64,000 nucleotides of DNA from Siphonodentalium dalli (lineage: Eukaryota; Mollusca; Scaphopoda; Gadilida; Siphonodentaliidae): the NCBI GenBank assembly GCA_032622095.1, contig CP136063.1, forward strand, positions 182,013,956 through 182,077,955, given 5' to 3'. Below the pieces are notes generated by a model. It made no database searches, was not told the DNA's origin, and worked only from the letters and a program-made list of their open reading frames with translations. Of this stretch, positions 11,165 through 23,711 are shown in pieces. A program made the translations under genes and the position numbers. Numbering within the stretch: the stretch's first letter is position 1; each line of letters opens with the position of its first letter.

Positions 11165-12230
11165 CCCCCGGATTATTCCTACCCAGTTGTGGTGTCTTTA
11201 TGTATGCAGTCAGTTCTTTGGAAATAGTTTAAATAACATGCACCGAAATTCCGCACAATCTTGTATTACTTGCATATATACTATACGGGGTAGATTACAT
11301 ATTTCTGGGTGCGCTTCTTCTGTTGCTGTGTTTTTATCGTATTTGCACGGCGGTAGGATTACCAAATCATCCCACAAAATAGATCGGAGCAAGAGCAGCG
11401 ATATTTTCACACCAGGTGCAGCAGAAGATACATAATACTCCAACCGTCTATTATCGAACGATGATCCATCTAAAACAACAAAGTAATCCCAATGAAAATG
11501 CCTATTAAATGTACCAGTTGGTAGTAGCATATACATAAAACATCGGTCATCAAGTGCTTTGAGACTCGAGACAGGCCCGAAGGAATATACCGAGGATACT
11601 ATCAGAGAACTCTATTTTTACGACAAAGTATTACATTTATATCGCCTTTATAATATTAATCTGTTTAAAATATGCCCCATCCGATTTGACATCAAATTAG
11701 TTAAAGTGGTGTGAAACACTCAGGCTGAGGTGTTCAAACCTGAATAACAATTAATCATGCCAAAATAAGTTATTTTCTTCCAAAAACAAAGGTACGAGGA
11801 ACCAGCCGACTCGACTCGGGTATGCGTGTGGTGGTCGTTGGACTATTGATATTTTCGTAAATTTGATATCCAAATAGCCAGAAAACAGTGTCATTGTTAC
11901 AAACGAATTACACGCGTTCACTAGTATCTGTGCAATCATTGTAGTGTTTATGCCCAATAATGCGTCCTGAATAAAGTAGAAAATATTTACATTTGGGTGT
12001 AGTTCAACCGTTGTGATCTCTGAAATGGTACAGTCGATGTGGTTGGAATTTTAGATAATCTGAGTTGATTGATACATTCTTCCAGTGTAGACAGTGTTTG
12101 GATACTAACTTATCGATTTTATTCACCGAAGTAAGTCCATGATATGTCTTTAAAGTTTCCCGTAAGCTAACTATCCGCTTACCAAGCGAATTAAAGCCGC
12201 ACAATCCGATGCGATGGTCCCCGTGTCATC
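11165..12230. other. Unassigned sequence upstream of the Cys-rich remnant
   Basis: If the remnant continues 5' on the minus strand it should lie here. A 108-codon minus frame (11536-11210) is present but I cannot match it to the expected N-terminal part of such proteins. The rest shows nothing recognisable. Confidence 0.4.
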
Positions 12231-12233
12231 CAG

Positions 12234-12273
12234 TAACAACAACAACAACAACAACACCAACAACAATAACAAC
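12234..12273. repeat. (AAC)n microsatellite
   Basis: Imperfect AAC trinucleotide run that encodes poly-Asn in one forward frame. No gene context. Confidence 0.9.
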
Positions 12274-12495
12274 TTTATTATTACCAATATATACTCACAA
12301 CAATACCAAGCACGATATCATCATATTTGCCGAAACAGTCTTATAATAAGGTTTTTTCTTGGAAGTTTAGACGGTGAGCGAGTGTGGTTTATACAGCTTC
12401 CATATATGGCGATTCCTGGATCAAGTTGAAATTCCCAACACGTGTGATCACAAATGTAAATAAACATCTATTTCCACGTTTAACCAGCATGGTGC

Positions 12496-12961
12496 TATAG
12501 GAATCAGGGAGCTAAATGTGTTCTAGAGTAGGGGAGCGAGTACACCGTGGAACCCTAAAGGTGAAGGTAACTGAAGAATGACCTTCACCTGATACATGCG
12601 ACACGTTGTTAAAGGATGACATCGCGTTTATTTGATTTGTACATAATATCTAAATAATTTAAACTGGTGAATGAATGGGGGAATGGATTTTTGTGAGCGG
12701 GAAATTTATTTAACTAGCTGCTGTAGTTCGGGATTTTTCCAGATCAAATTTGGCTGTGTGATAGCCCCGTCGTACACTTGGGGATTTATTTTTAAAAGTA
12801 AACACATGACCTATGATTTTTCTTGCATTTTCGTGATCAACTGGTGTCAATCTAGCTGGGTAAACATCACTGGTATGGCCTGCAAGCTTCAATTCAGTGA
12901 ATTTGGCGGAAACGTTAACACTGTCGCCTATGGGAAACCATTTAGTTCAGTGATTCCTATA
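12496..12961. mobile_element. 466-bp inverted-terminus element, copy 1
   Basis: Begins TATAGGAATCA and ends TGATTCCTATA. The inverted match continues imperfectly to about 22 bp (..A.CTAAATG). The ends suggest a TA-type target as in Tc1/mariner or similar nonautonomous elements, but the target duplication cannot be separated from the TATA ends. On the minus strand a frame of about 75 codons runs from the right terminus to a stop, ending FDLEKSRTTAAS. Copy 2 at 13851 is of identical length and by eye differs at a single position (A versus G near 12887). Confidence 0.7.
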
Positions 12962-13850
12962 GGAAAAATATGAATTTTACGAAATTTCACGTCTCGCCAT
13001 GATAAGTTGTTAATTCCATATTTTCTTATTTTCAAATGATAATGACCACATTTTGGACAGATTTAAAGAAGAAACGCATGGATTCGCCTGTAGATAGTAA
13101 AGAAAGTGATAAATCTGGGAATTTTGCATGGACATCAGGTACCATTAGGGGGTCAGGGGGGCTAAAGCCCCCCTCCCCAAACATTTGAGTAGTGTTAGCC
13201 CCCCCCCCCCCATTGGGAAAAGGTGGCAGTTAACCCAATTAAGATTTCCCGGCACCCAGTATCCTTATCGGGGACCGTAGTCCCACCCCAAGTCGGGGGG
13301 GGGGGGGGGTGATGGCATCGCCAGTAGTGTTAATGTCGTGCAAAACTGTCATGGCAGGTTTGTTAAACAGACATTATGCCCTGCCATCTGGTCAAATTTC
13401 ATGCCTGAGATTGTGGCTGATGTTGTATGATTATGTTTAGATATTTAAATTGACTTATAGTTGCTTTATTATGCTATTAAAGTATTTTTTATTTAAATTT
13501 TCTGTTAATTTTTGTAAATGTTTATTATAAATTGACAAATTTTGCATGAAAAGGGTTTAAAATTGGACAAGTTATCCCACTCAAAATGTATATTAACATA
13601 TCCTCTTCAATTTAGTAACAGTATGGTATATAAGGGCATTCTTCAGTTATACGAGATGCATCAGCTAGTAAAATTGAAAAAAAAATCTAAATTTTTTGGC
13701 TTTATTTTGAGGATTGACACTAATTTTCAGGATGCCTCATATTGGAAAAATAAACAACTACTGCTCAATATAATCCATTTTTTATTTCAGTAAGGTCTAT
13801 ATTTTGATAAAATACTATAAGAAACGCTGTGTTTCACACATATACATATA
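12962..13850. other. Spacer between the two 466-bp copies
   Basis: About 890 bp with no gene. It contains a mirrored G/C-run region (13150-13310) with GGGGGGCTAAAGCCCCCC and long C and G homopolymers, then AT-rich sequence. A plus frame at 13542-13793 has no features. The pair plus spacer does not look like an LTR retrotransposon: no TG..CA ends, primer-binding site or pol motifs. Confidence 0.5.
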
Positions 13851-14316
13851 TATAGGAATCAGGGAGCTAAATGTGTTCTAGAGTAGGGGAGCGAGTACAC
13901 CGTGGAACCCTAAAGGTGAAGGTAACTGAAGAATGACCTTCACCTGATACATGCGACACGTTGTTAAAGGATGACATCGCGTTTATTTGATTTGTACATA
14001 ATATCTAAATAATTTAAACTGGTGAATGAATGGGGGAATGGATTTTTGTGAGCGGGAAATTTATTTAACTAGCTGCTGTAGTTCGGGATTTTTCCAGATC
14101 AAATTTGGCTGTGTGATAGCCCCGTCGTACACTTGGGGATTTATTTTTAAAAGTAAACACATGACCTATGATTTTTCTTGCATTTTCGTGATCAACTGGT
14201 GTCAATCTAGCTGGGTAAACATCACTGGTATGGCCTGCAGGCTTCAATTCAGTGAATTTGGCGGAAACGTTAACACTGTCGCCTATGGGAAACCATTTAG
14301 TTCAGTGATTCCTATA
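13851..14316. mobile_element. 466-bp inverted-terminus element, copy 2
   Basis: Same length, orientation and termini as copy 1, and by eye about 99.8 percent identical. Flanked by TATA on both sides in a TATATA context. The near-identity implies very recent duplication or transposition, or gene conversion, unless the assembly repeated it. The minus-strand frame is conserved (MKPAGHTSD here, MKLAGHTSD in copy 1). Confidence 0.7.
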
Positions 14317-14950
14317 TACATGTCTATTTGCATGAATAAAAAATGATTACCGATTCGTAAATAAGCATGTATCTGAACGCCAACTACCACAAGATACTTT
14401 ATTTTTTGTTGCTGGCAACACTTTTCATCGTTTCATAGTCCGAAAATAATTTGAGATCGCCATTGATCTCCACCATGAGAAATACATTTAAAAAAAATCG
14501 AAATCTGATCACTCTGAGCTTTTAGGGGTGGTTCTTCGTACATGTATCAAATCAGATATTTTATACCACCGAAGCCGAAGAAATAGTAATTTAGGGATGT
14601 TAAATTGGATTATGAATCTTTAAACATGAAATTTGCAATCAACGTCATTCGTTATAATTCGTAATAAGACCTTCACATAAACGGAATCATATGTTCGACC
14701 TCTTAATATACCACACGACTTGACCAAAATGAATACCCAAATAGTATATATTCACTATATAGTCAATACAGCGTAGAGCAGTCTCGTTGAAAAGCCGACG
14801 ATATATAGTTTTATCAGATTTACGTCTCTGTAACTCTAATACATATTTCATTTATGTATAATATTGATGGGAAATCCCTCCATTCCATTGGTGATGGGTC
14901 AGAATGGGCGTGGCACGGTTGCAGCTCATTGCAAGGCGGAATCCAATCTC
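14317..14950. other. Unassigned, with fragments of known window repeats
   Basis: Contains a degenerate piece related to the TTAA elements (CGAAGCCGAAGAAATAGTAAT near 14570; compare 46515) and GTTGAAAAGCCGACG (14785), a piece of the foldback at 47.6 kb. No gene. Confidence 0.45.
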
Positions 14951-14959
14951 ATCTATAAA

Positions 14960-15020
14960 CGAGAGGCCGATCACGATCGGCAGATGTTAACCCATCCTTT
15001 GGCGATAGTAAATTACTATG
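14960..15020 (+). repeat. Direct repeat with GCCGATC-AC-GATCGGC hairpin, copy 1
   Basis: CGAGAGGCCGATCACGATCG followed by GCAGATGTTAACCCAT. The same block recurs at 16192-16250, right after a GACA/GACG array, so it probably marks one end of the ~150-bp-unit repeat family. The sequence holds a perfect 7-bp stem with a 2-nt spacer. Confidence 0.65.
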
Positions 15021-15124
15021 ATCGGAATCATAAATGAGAGTGTTGGTGCTGAATTATAAAGTATACTGTTATGTACTATTATAGACAAATGTACATGACA
15101 CAAATTATTGGAATTTATGGGTCA

Positions 15125-15190
15125 CTCGCATTTATATAAGAGAATGCACTGGTACAGGATCTGTAATGCTGCACCACCACAGCCTTGGGT
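15125..15190 (-). repeat. Fragment of the palindrome-bearing repeat
   Basis: TATATAAGAGAATGCACTGG followed by a block with ATGCTGCACCACCACAGC is, reversed, the hairpin arm and flank seen at 7220-7290. A partial inverted copy. Confidence 0.55.
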
Positions 15191-15917
15191 TAAATGTGAA
15201 AGGTGACCTGGACATGGAATACTTGGGTTAAGAGAGTCCAATTTAAGTTTACAATGATAATGTATCAACTTCTACCAACAATATAGATCAAGATAAGCCA
15301 CCTCACTGCTGACTCATTAATATCAAGTATATAGCAGAGCTGTCAACAAATCACAGGAATTGTTTATGTTGAAAGCTGGAATCTCTATTAAACCAATAAC
15401 ATTTATAATGACCTCAGACCATCTATAGAGTGATAGCTTCAGCTATGCAAGGTAGCACCGATGTTCAAGTTTACTGTTAATATCATATGATGTGTATTGT
15501 TGAATCTTTATTTTAAATTAGATACCATAGCTTTCTTTATCAGATTATCTGCACATTGGCATAAGAGACGTCAGAAAATAATATAGCCTTATCAATAGCT
15601 AAGTAGTCCAAAGGCATGGGATGAAATTGGTGAATTGGATTTAATGTTGCTCCAAACAAATTTACCAGTACATAACACAAGATTTTGGACTGATTTAAAC
15701 AAATTTGGTGTGGTTACTCGGGGTACCCTTGGCAGAGTTGTAATGGTGTTAGTTTTTCAAATTTTGTTAACTTTAAAAAAAAAATTGTTTTTAATTATTT
15801 AAAAAAACAATTTTTTATTATATAATTTTTTTTATTTATTTAATTATTATTATTTTTTTGTTAAATTGAGCAAGTCATTAAATTTAATTTTTTTTTTTAA
15901 AGTGAATATGTTTTAGA

Positions 15918-16255
15918 AAAAGGGTCATAACTCAGTTTAAAAGAGTTGGATCAAACCCATATTCGAACTCGATCTGTATTTTGGGCTGAGATACTCACAT
16001 ACCAAATTTGGTTACGATCGGATAGATAATGTTTCAGTTATCGCATTATGCGTAAATTGTCCACGGACAGACAGACAGACGGACGGACAGACGGACAGAC
16101 AGACAGACAGATGGACGGACGGGCGAACGACGAGTGGTCAATCCGGACATCGACACTATGTTTACCATACTATGGTATGGGTTAACATAACGAGAGGCCG
16201 ATCACGATCGGCAGATGTTTAACCCATACCTTGGCGATAGCGATCTTTTTATGAG
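15918..16255 (+). repeat. 'gggccataactc' unit ending in a GACA/GACG array
   Basis: A ~150-bp unit (AGGGTCATAACTC .. ATATTCGAACTCGATCTGTA .. CAAATTTGGTTACGATC .. GTTATCGCA) runs into (GACA)n/(GACG)n at 16069-16125, then GAACGACGAGTGGTCAATCC and ATGTTTACCATACTATGG, and finally the GCCGATC hairpin block (16192). The same order recurs at 18900-19160. Confidence 0.75.
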
Positions 16256-17199
16256 TGCAAGAATTTCAACAATTCACAGCGTACTATTATTTATTAGTTT
16301 CATAGTGGAATCAGACATATTGAGCAACTTGCTCATTTAAACACAATAGGAAGATGGATATGACATTCGATTTCAACCTATTCGGTCACTCCAACAGAGA
16401 TACATGTATGTGTGATAGATTGATAAAGATAATTATACCCAAACACAGTCAGACAGATGCACCATAGCTGTTAAAGATATAATTGTTACAATATTAACAT
16501 CATAATAACTCTATTTATTTAATTCTTACAAAGGAACCTGAGTCATAACAGATTATGTTGTTGTGTTAGCTGCATAGTAAAAGTTATGGGATGATTGAGA
16601 TTAGAGACCAACAAACACCTGAACATCTATATAAGTGAGGGGTGTATAGACCTTGATATTAAATATGATTGATAATGGTTGGATATAAAATATTTTAATA
16701 CAGAATGATCAGATAACTAAAGGAGAGATATGAGAAGGGTCAAATTGAAAATATTAGAGTCATAACATTGGATCGCGTACAGTATACCGTACTGACCCGC
16801 GTTTAGGCCCAGGGGGCCTTTGTTTTATTTGAGCTCAAAAATCCAAGTGGGCTTAAACTCGGATATGGCCCTTTGCAAAAATGCAAACCAAAAATCCTAA
16901 GAAATCGGGACAGTAAAACTAATGAAAGTCGATCTGACGCCGATTATTTGGGAATTTTTTCAATTAAATGTGAATATTAAAATATTATAATAACACTTTA
17001 AGTCTTGTAGTTTTATTGGACAACATTCCCATGTTAAAATGACACTATTATGTAAGTACATGTAGTCTTGACTGACAGCCGTCTTGTTCCCAAAGTGTAT
17101 GCTTGGAGTCATGTACCTATGGTTAATTTTATTCTAAGCTGATCATTGGAAAGATACAATGTCTGTAACAGCAGTAATATTATTAAATATTGGGTTAAT

Positions 17200-19160
17200 A
17201 TTCTCAAAACCATTCAATCAATACCAAAATCTATACGCATGAAGAATGTATCACAATCAACCTGAATGAGATTATAAAAGTGATTGGGTGAAAAATATTT
17301 GACCAAAAAGTCAGCTTCAAGAATACCAGAACCATTATTATTATCCTGCAGCCCAAATGCAATAGAGGGAATTTCAAAATAAGATATATCCTCAAATGAT
17401 GAATATTCAATTGGTGGCTTATAATTAATAGAAATTCTTAGTGAACCTGGCCTAAGGCGAAAGAGATAATTTAAAATCTGCGTATCAGATATTATGTGTC
17501 TATGGAATAGGTTAATTTTAATCCTGAAATACATGCAAGTGAAAAGTGGATCACGATCAACCTGGACATAGAATAGGAGAATGAACATATGATGTGTGGA
17601 GAGTGTTAATCATTTTCAATGACATCATATGATGGAACTAATGTGTGGATAAATTGTTTTCTCAAGATAAGACAACAGTGTCTCTGTAAACAACAATTCT
17701 CTAAACAGCCATGCTCCAGAACATCCTTCACATGGACAATGGACTATTTGTATTAATGCCATGAACATGTTTCAACAGGTTGGGTAAATTACTATTGCAC
17801 ACAAACTGGAGTAAAGTATCATCAATCACTTAAATTTGACAGCTCTGGGAGCAGCAGAGGTTTAGCAAAGAGTATCCAGTGTCATTTTCTGATCCCAATA
17901 AAGCAGATTACAGTGTAAAGTTGTTTGTCTTAAATTCTCACAGGGCATATACAATAGGTAGTAAATTACTTGAATTATAAAGGGCCATAACTCTGTTAAA
18001 ATATATCGGATCAAACCCAAATTTGAACTTGATCTGTATTTCGGGGTGAGGACCACATGTACCAAATTTGGTGTAGATCAGATGAAAAATGTTTTGAGTT
18101 ATAAGTAAAAATAAGTTTGAAAAGGGTTAATTAAACGATACCAAAAACCATACAGATAAAGAACGTGCTAAGAAAAACCTTGGTAAGAAATATGAGGCAT
18201 ATCAGAAGAAAACAGTTTGACTTAGATGGATCAGATAGCATTTGTGTGCAGGGTTAATTATTTTCTAAACCAATCAACCGATCGATACCAAAAACTATAC
18301 AGGTGAGGGGTGTGTCATTATAAATCTACATATCAAATATGAAAACAATCGGACAAAAAATAATTTGGTTACAGCATCGGATAGCTCATGCCTATGTGCG
18401 GATGCAAAGTGTTAATAATTTCTAAACCGATCAACCGATCGATACCAAAAACTATACAGGTGAGGAGTGTGTCATCATAAACATGGGAGTAAAAAATAAC
18501 TCTAATTCCCATAATACAGATTTACTGCTCTCAGAGCTAAACTGATACCACTGGTAATTAATTGTAGACTGCTATGGTTATCTGTTCAATTCTTAGTTGA
18601 AAAATGGCCATATCTCTGGTATAAAATGTTGGATATAACCCATATTCAAACTCGATCTGTATTTTGAGTTGAGAAACTCGCATACCAAATTTGGTTCCGA
18701 TCAGATATAAAAAAATTTGAGTTATGGCAGCATGCATGAATTCTAAGTCGAAAAAGGGCCATAACTCCATTGAAAAATATCGGATCAAACCCATATTCGA
18801 ACTCGATCTGTATTTTGGTCCGAGAAACGTGCATACCAAATTTGATTCTGATCAGATAATTTTTTTTTGAGTTATGGTAGCATGCATGAATTCTAAGTCG
18901 AAAAAGGGCCATAACTCCGTGAAAAAACCCATATTCGAACTCGATCTGTATTTGGTGCTGACAAATTCATATACAAAATTTGGTTCCGATCAGATATAAA
19001 ATGTTCGAGTTATCGCACCATGCGTAAAGTGTCTACAGACAGACAGACATACAGACAGACAGACAGACAGACGGACGGACGGACGGACTAACGACGAGTG
19101 GTCAATCCGGGCAACGACACTATGTTTACCATACTATGGTATGGGTAAACATAACAAGAC
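17200..19160 (+). repeat. Array of diverged ~150-bp units
   Basis: Units recur at 17980, 18603, 18750 and 18900, sharing GGGCCATAACTC, CGAACTCGATCTGTATTT and ACCAAATTTGGT. Between them are blocks with GATACCAAAAACTATACAGG (18285 and 18432; diverged at 17212). The array ends in (GACA)n/(GACG)n at 19035-19090 with the same tail as at 16.1 kb. Reading frames through it on the minus strand are shadows of the units. Confidence 0.75.
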
Positions 19161-19279
19161 AGTCAATGACTGTGGGGTCGCTCACCAGACTGCAAAGACT
19201 GATAAGACTGGGACTCTGGAGACCACAACAGTCAGAACTTTTCATAATCACTTTAAAAGAAGTAGATATCTAAAGAGTT

Positions 19280-20220
19280 AAATCTAAAACAAAAAATTTG
19301 GAGTTATGTCCCTGGCCCCGCCCACATTTGACCCAGTGACCTGATTTGAACAAATCTGAACCCCAGTCACCCAAGGATCCTTCATACCAAATATGAACCC
19401 ATATAGCCTGATGGTATTTGAGAAGAAGTCACTTTAAGAATACTATGGAGGGAAAGAGTTATGGCCCTGGCTTCGCAACTATTTCAAGTGAACTCATTTG
19501 AACAAATCTGAATGTGAGTCACCTAGGGAACATCCACACCAAATATGAAACCATTCGGTCTTATTGTTCTGAAGATGTTTAAAAGAATTACTATGGTGGG
19601 AAAGAGTTATGGCCCTGGCTTCGCAACTATTTGACCCAGTGACCGCATTTGAAAAAATCTGAATGAGAATCACCTAGGGAACATCCACACCAAATATGAA
19701 CCCATTTGGTCTTATGGTTCCAGAGGAGAAGATGTTCAAATAATTGTTGTCGGACGGATGGACGGACAGACGATGGACGGACGAGGAGTGACGACTATAG
19801 CTCCACCGGAGCACGTGTAGGGTGGCTGGTTGGTAATTAAATCTCTTATCTCCGCCCCTATTTGAACAAACGTGAATCCCCATCTATGAGATCCATTCAT
19901 TTGGTAATTTCAGACATTAGATTTTAAGAGTTGAACTGAACTGATTTTCCTAAAATGACCCCAAATCTGAAAAAATCTAAACCCCAGTCACCGAAGGACC
20001 ATCCATACCAAACATAATCTAAATAGTCCAGATGGTTCTGGAGAAGAAATTGTTTTAAGAATTACTATGGAAGGAAAGAGTTATGGCCCTGACTTCTCAC
20101 CTATTTGACCTGATGAACTCATTTGAACAAATCTGAATGTGAGTCACCTGGGGGACATCCACACCTAAATATATAAACCCATTTGGTCTTTAATATGTAT
20201 CTGGAGAAGAAAACAATTGA
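19280..20220 (+). repeat. Second class of ~147-155-bp units
   Basis: Units start with GAGTTATGGCCCTGGCTTCG at 19301 (variant), 19456, 19603 and 20077. They contain TTTGACCCAGTGACC, TTTGAACAAATCTGAA and CACACCAAATATGAACCC, and end in a GACGGACGGAC run followed by GACTATAGCTCCACCGGAG (19790). Confidence 0.75.
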
Positions 20221-20279
20221 TGGACGGATAGAGACATAATGACAGATGGATGGATGGGAGAACAGTCTGACATAGAGAC

Positions 20280-21470
20280 TGACAAATTCAATCCAATATA
20301 CCCCCCCCCAAGTTTTCTTTGCAAAATCAGGGTATAATGAGTTCAACTGGATACTGGTGGTTAAGAACATAATATTCGAACAGACAAGCCTGAACAAATT
20401 GGCTGACATTTGCAGAATGAGGTCCCCAAAGGGTGAATTTAATGACACAATCCTGCAATGCGGGCTAGCATCACCAAATTCACCCTCTGGGGACCTCATT
20501 CTGTGTAGGCCTCAACTGCTATGGGAGACATAGCATTAGATTGAAGTTCTCCAGTTAAAGTTGGTGATGTGCACCCATTGGGCACCTCAATTATGCATTT
20601 TATATTCACAAATTAGGGGATATAGAAACTAAACAGAAGGGCTAAAGTAATTAAAAATGTCAATTTAAGTGCCTATATACTTCCCAGAAGATGAGGCCTA
20701 AGCAGAATGAGGACCCTGGCTAGTGTATTTGGTGATGCTAGACTGCTGTGCAGGGTAGCATAACTAAATTCACCCTCTGGGGACCTCATTCTGCAAATGC
20801 CAGATAGAAGACAAATTTAATCCAATATATACCCCCCCCCCATTTTTCTTTGAATATTAGTCGTATGATTTCATCTGGATAATTGGTGATTAAAACAATA
20901 ATATGAAATGGCCAAACCTGAATTTAGTATGTCTGACATTTGCAGAATTAGGTCCCAAAAATGTGGATTTAATGACAATATTCTGTAAGGCAGGCTAGCA
21001 TCACCAAATTCATCCTCAATCTGATTAGGCCTCAATGGCCAATAAAACCAAGGAACAGATTGAAGTCCTACAGTTGAAGTTGGTGATACACACCCATTGA
21101 GCACCTCAATTATGCATTTTATCTTCTGCAAATTAGGGGGACATTGAAACTGAACAGGTGGAAAAAAGTTACTAAATCAATGAAGTCCTACAGTTGAAGT
21201 TGGTGATACACACCCATTGAGCACCTCAATTATGCATTTTATCTTCTGCAAATTAGGGGGACATTGAAACTGAACAGGTGGAAAAAGTGACTAAATCAAA
21301 CTGTCAATTTGATACTTAGGATACTTCCCAGAAGATGAGGACTAAGCAGAATTAGGTCCCTGGCGGGTGTATTTGGTGATGCTAGCATGCTGTATGGGGT
21401 AGCAACACTAAATTCACCATCTGGGGACCTCACTATGTAAATGTCAGACACACTATTTCCAGACTTGAAG
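20280..21470 (+). repeat. ~530-bp tandem duplication with embedded palindromes
   Basis: Sequence from 20290 recurs from 20818 (CAATATA followed by a C-run, TTTTCTTTG, then CTGACATTTGCAGAAT). Each copy holds inverted pairs where GCAGAATGAGGTCCCC pairs with GGGGACCTCATTCTG (20408-20503 and 20704-20803; degenerate at 20940-21040 and 21348-21450). Confidence 0.7.
21061..21299 (+). repeat. Nearly exact 120-bp tandem duplication
   Basis: 21061-21180 and 21181-21299 are identical for about 110 bp, differing only in a run of A and one base at the end. This is far more similar than the surrounding diverged repeats, so it is a very recent local duplication or an assembly artefact. Confidence 0.85.
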
Positions 21471-21779
21471 AAATCAAAGCCATTCACAGTATCATTGAAT
21501 GTCAGTCATCACCTAACATTGAATGGAAGCACCAGTTTGTTGTTAAATTGCTACAGATATGTTTAGATTAGAATAATACATGTCATCTGGCCAGTTTATA
21601 TAATTAATGACCTGTACCTTTACAGATATATATGTCTTGTAATGACAGATGATAAACTGGTCTGAAGCAAGCAGTATTCAGCAAGAGGATCGGGTGACCA
21701 CACTATGATAACTTGTTTTTTTCAATAATACAGGCTTGAGTGTCCTCTTAAAAATTAATAGTGCATAGCAAAGGGGTGT

Positions 21780-23060
21780 GAATTATAAAGGGCCATAACT
21801 CTGTTAAAATATATCGGATCAAACCCATATTTTAACTTGATCTGTATATAAGTGTCAAAAATTCATATACCAAATTTGGTGTTGATCAGATGAAAAATGT
21901 TTGAGTAATCCTGTCTTGGATGAATTCTATATCAAAACAAGAGTGGAAGGGGTTAAATAAACAATACCAAAATCCATACAGATGAAGCACATGCTAAGAC
22001 AAATCTAGGTAAGAAATATGAGGCTGTGATGTGTCCTAAACAAAAATTAAAGGTAAAAATGCAAAAATTAATTTTTTTGTTTTTAAAGTTATGTCCCTGG
22101 CTCTGCCCCTATTTGACCCAGTGACCCCATTTGAACAAATCTGAACCCCAGTCACCCAAGGTATCTCTGTACCAAATATAAGCTAAATCGGCCAAATATT
22201 GTTTTAGAAGAAGTCATTGTAAGAATCACTATGAGTTATGGCCCTGGTTTCTCAACTAATTGACCGGGTGACCTCATTTGAACAAATCTAAACACCAGTC
22301 ACCCAAGGACTCTCCATACCAAATATTAGCTAAATTGGCCCAATGGTTATGGACAAGAAGTTGTTGTAAGAATTACTATGGAGGAATAGAGTTATGGCCC
22401 TTGTTTCGCAACTATTTGACCCAGTGACCTCATTTGAACAAATCTGAATGAGAGTCACATAGGGAACATACACACCAAATATGAACCAATTCGGTATGAT
22501 GGTTTAAGAGGAGAAGATGTTTTAAAAAAAGTTGACGGACAGATGGACAGACGGACAGACGTACTGGTCAGAGTATAGTTGTGGGGTGACCGCACTGGTC
22601 AGATAATACTTGTGGGTTGCGATCTTTTGTTTGAGTAATTTGTGGGGTGCAACCCACAACTGACGATTTTTTAAAGAGCGTATTTTTAAAGTGCGGTCCC
22701 AAACCTCACCCAAGCCCACCCACCCTAGTGTAGAATTCGACTTATAGGGGACGAAATTGATCATTTGTGGTGTTATAAACTGTTTCTAAACAATCTCCGT
22801 TATTTAGTTAATATATCCTCTTTTTTGAATATCTTTTTTTTCTAAATGTTTATTTCAGATATATTACATATTCTGAGAAATATTATATTAACGAAATAAC
22901 GGAGATGGTTTGTAAATAAAACAATTAGAAGAAAAGCATGTTAAATTCATGTTAAATTCATCGCACCCCACAAGTACTCTCTGGTTAGTGCGGACTGACG
23001 GACGGACGGACGGACGGACGGACGGACGACGGACGAGGAGTGATGACTATAGCTCCACCG
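21780..23060 (+). repeat. Further ~150-bp units and GACG array
   Basis: One class-one unit at 21787-21905 and class-two units at 22085, 22232 and 22388, ending in GACAGACGGACAGAC (22545) and, after a region with an AT-rich inverted segment (AACGGAGAT.GTTT at 22880-22912 against AAACAATCTCCGTT near 22788), a second (GACG)n at 22996-23030 followed by GACTATAGCTCCACCGGAG. Confidence 0.7.
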
Positions 23061-23278
23061 GAGACTTTGTCTCAGGTGAGCTAAAAACCGATTACAATTA
23101 TAAACACTGCTTCGTGATTGGTTATACTTAAATTGAGAGATTGGACGCCAATGACGTGTTGACAAGTTCCCCTCGCATAAATAACAAGTTTTGGTCAATT
23201 TTATACTACAGTTGACTTTGGTTAGTATTATTTTCTGGTAATTCTGATAACTGAAGCGGCATTCCAAGAAATGTTTCT

Positions 23279-23328
23279 GTTGTTGGAATCTGATTATATG
23301 GGGACCATCGGATTGTGTACCTTTAAGC
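23279..23328 (-). mobile_element. End fragment of a TTAA-type element
   Basis: TTGTTGGAATCTG .. ATGGGGACC .. GTGTACCTTTAA matches the right end of the element at 46122-46609 (46553-46609). No left end was found upstream, so this is a solo terminus. Confidence 0.45.
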
Positions 23329-23711
23329 CAAACACATCAGTGGTGCTACGAACCTGATTCATGGATGAGAAACAGCTACGATTCTACATAGATAAGGATG
23401 AGTTCAAGCTGTACTCTTTAAGGTAAGGCGGGTAAGGATTCCACCACTTTCATGTTTTCAGTGTACATGTATGTACCCCTTATATCAGCAACCTGTGTGT
23501 TCTGTCTCTTATTCTTACTTAAACCGTTTATTCCACAAACCTCAACATCGGCCCACCTACCGAATGAGCCCACTACATGAGTTGATGCGACAACAATAAA
23601 TAAACGCTAACTGTCAACCTCAAATTATCTGAAACAGATCGCATTTAAATTAAGAGCACTCACATTGTGGGCTTGGACACACCATAACCGGAGACGACAC
23701 ATATAAGCTAC

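Noticed and set aside
12496-14316. LTR retrotransposon (466-bp direct repeats with 890-bp interior)
   Set aside because: No TG..CA ends, primer-binding site, polypurine tract or gag/pol motifs; each repeat has its own inverted termini.
20119-20499. 126-codon minus frame
   Set aside because: Composed of repeat units also found, frameshifted, at 20.9-21.4 kb; no coding constraint visible.
22674-22682. Additional AAAGAGCGT box
   Set aside because: No second box 42 bp away on either side and no ATATGGTAG segment; treated as chance.
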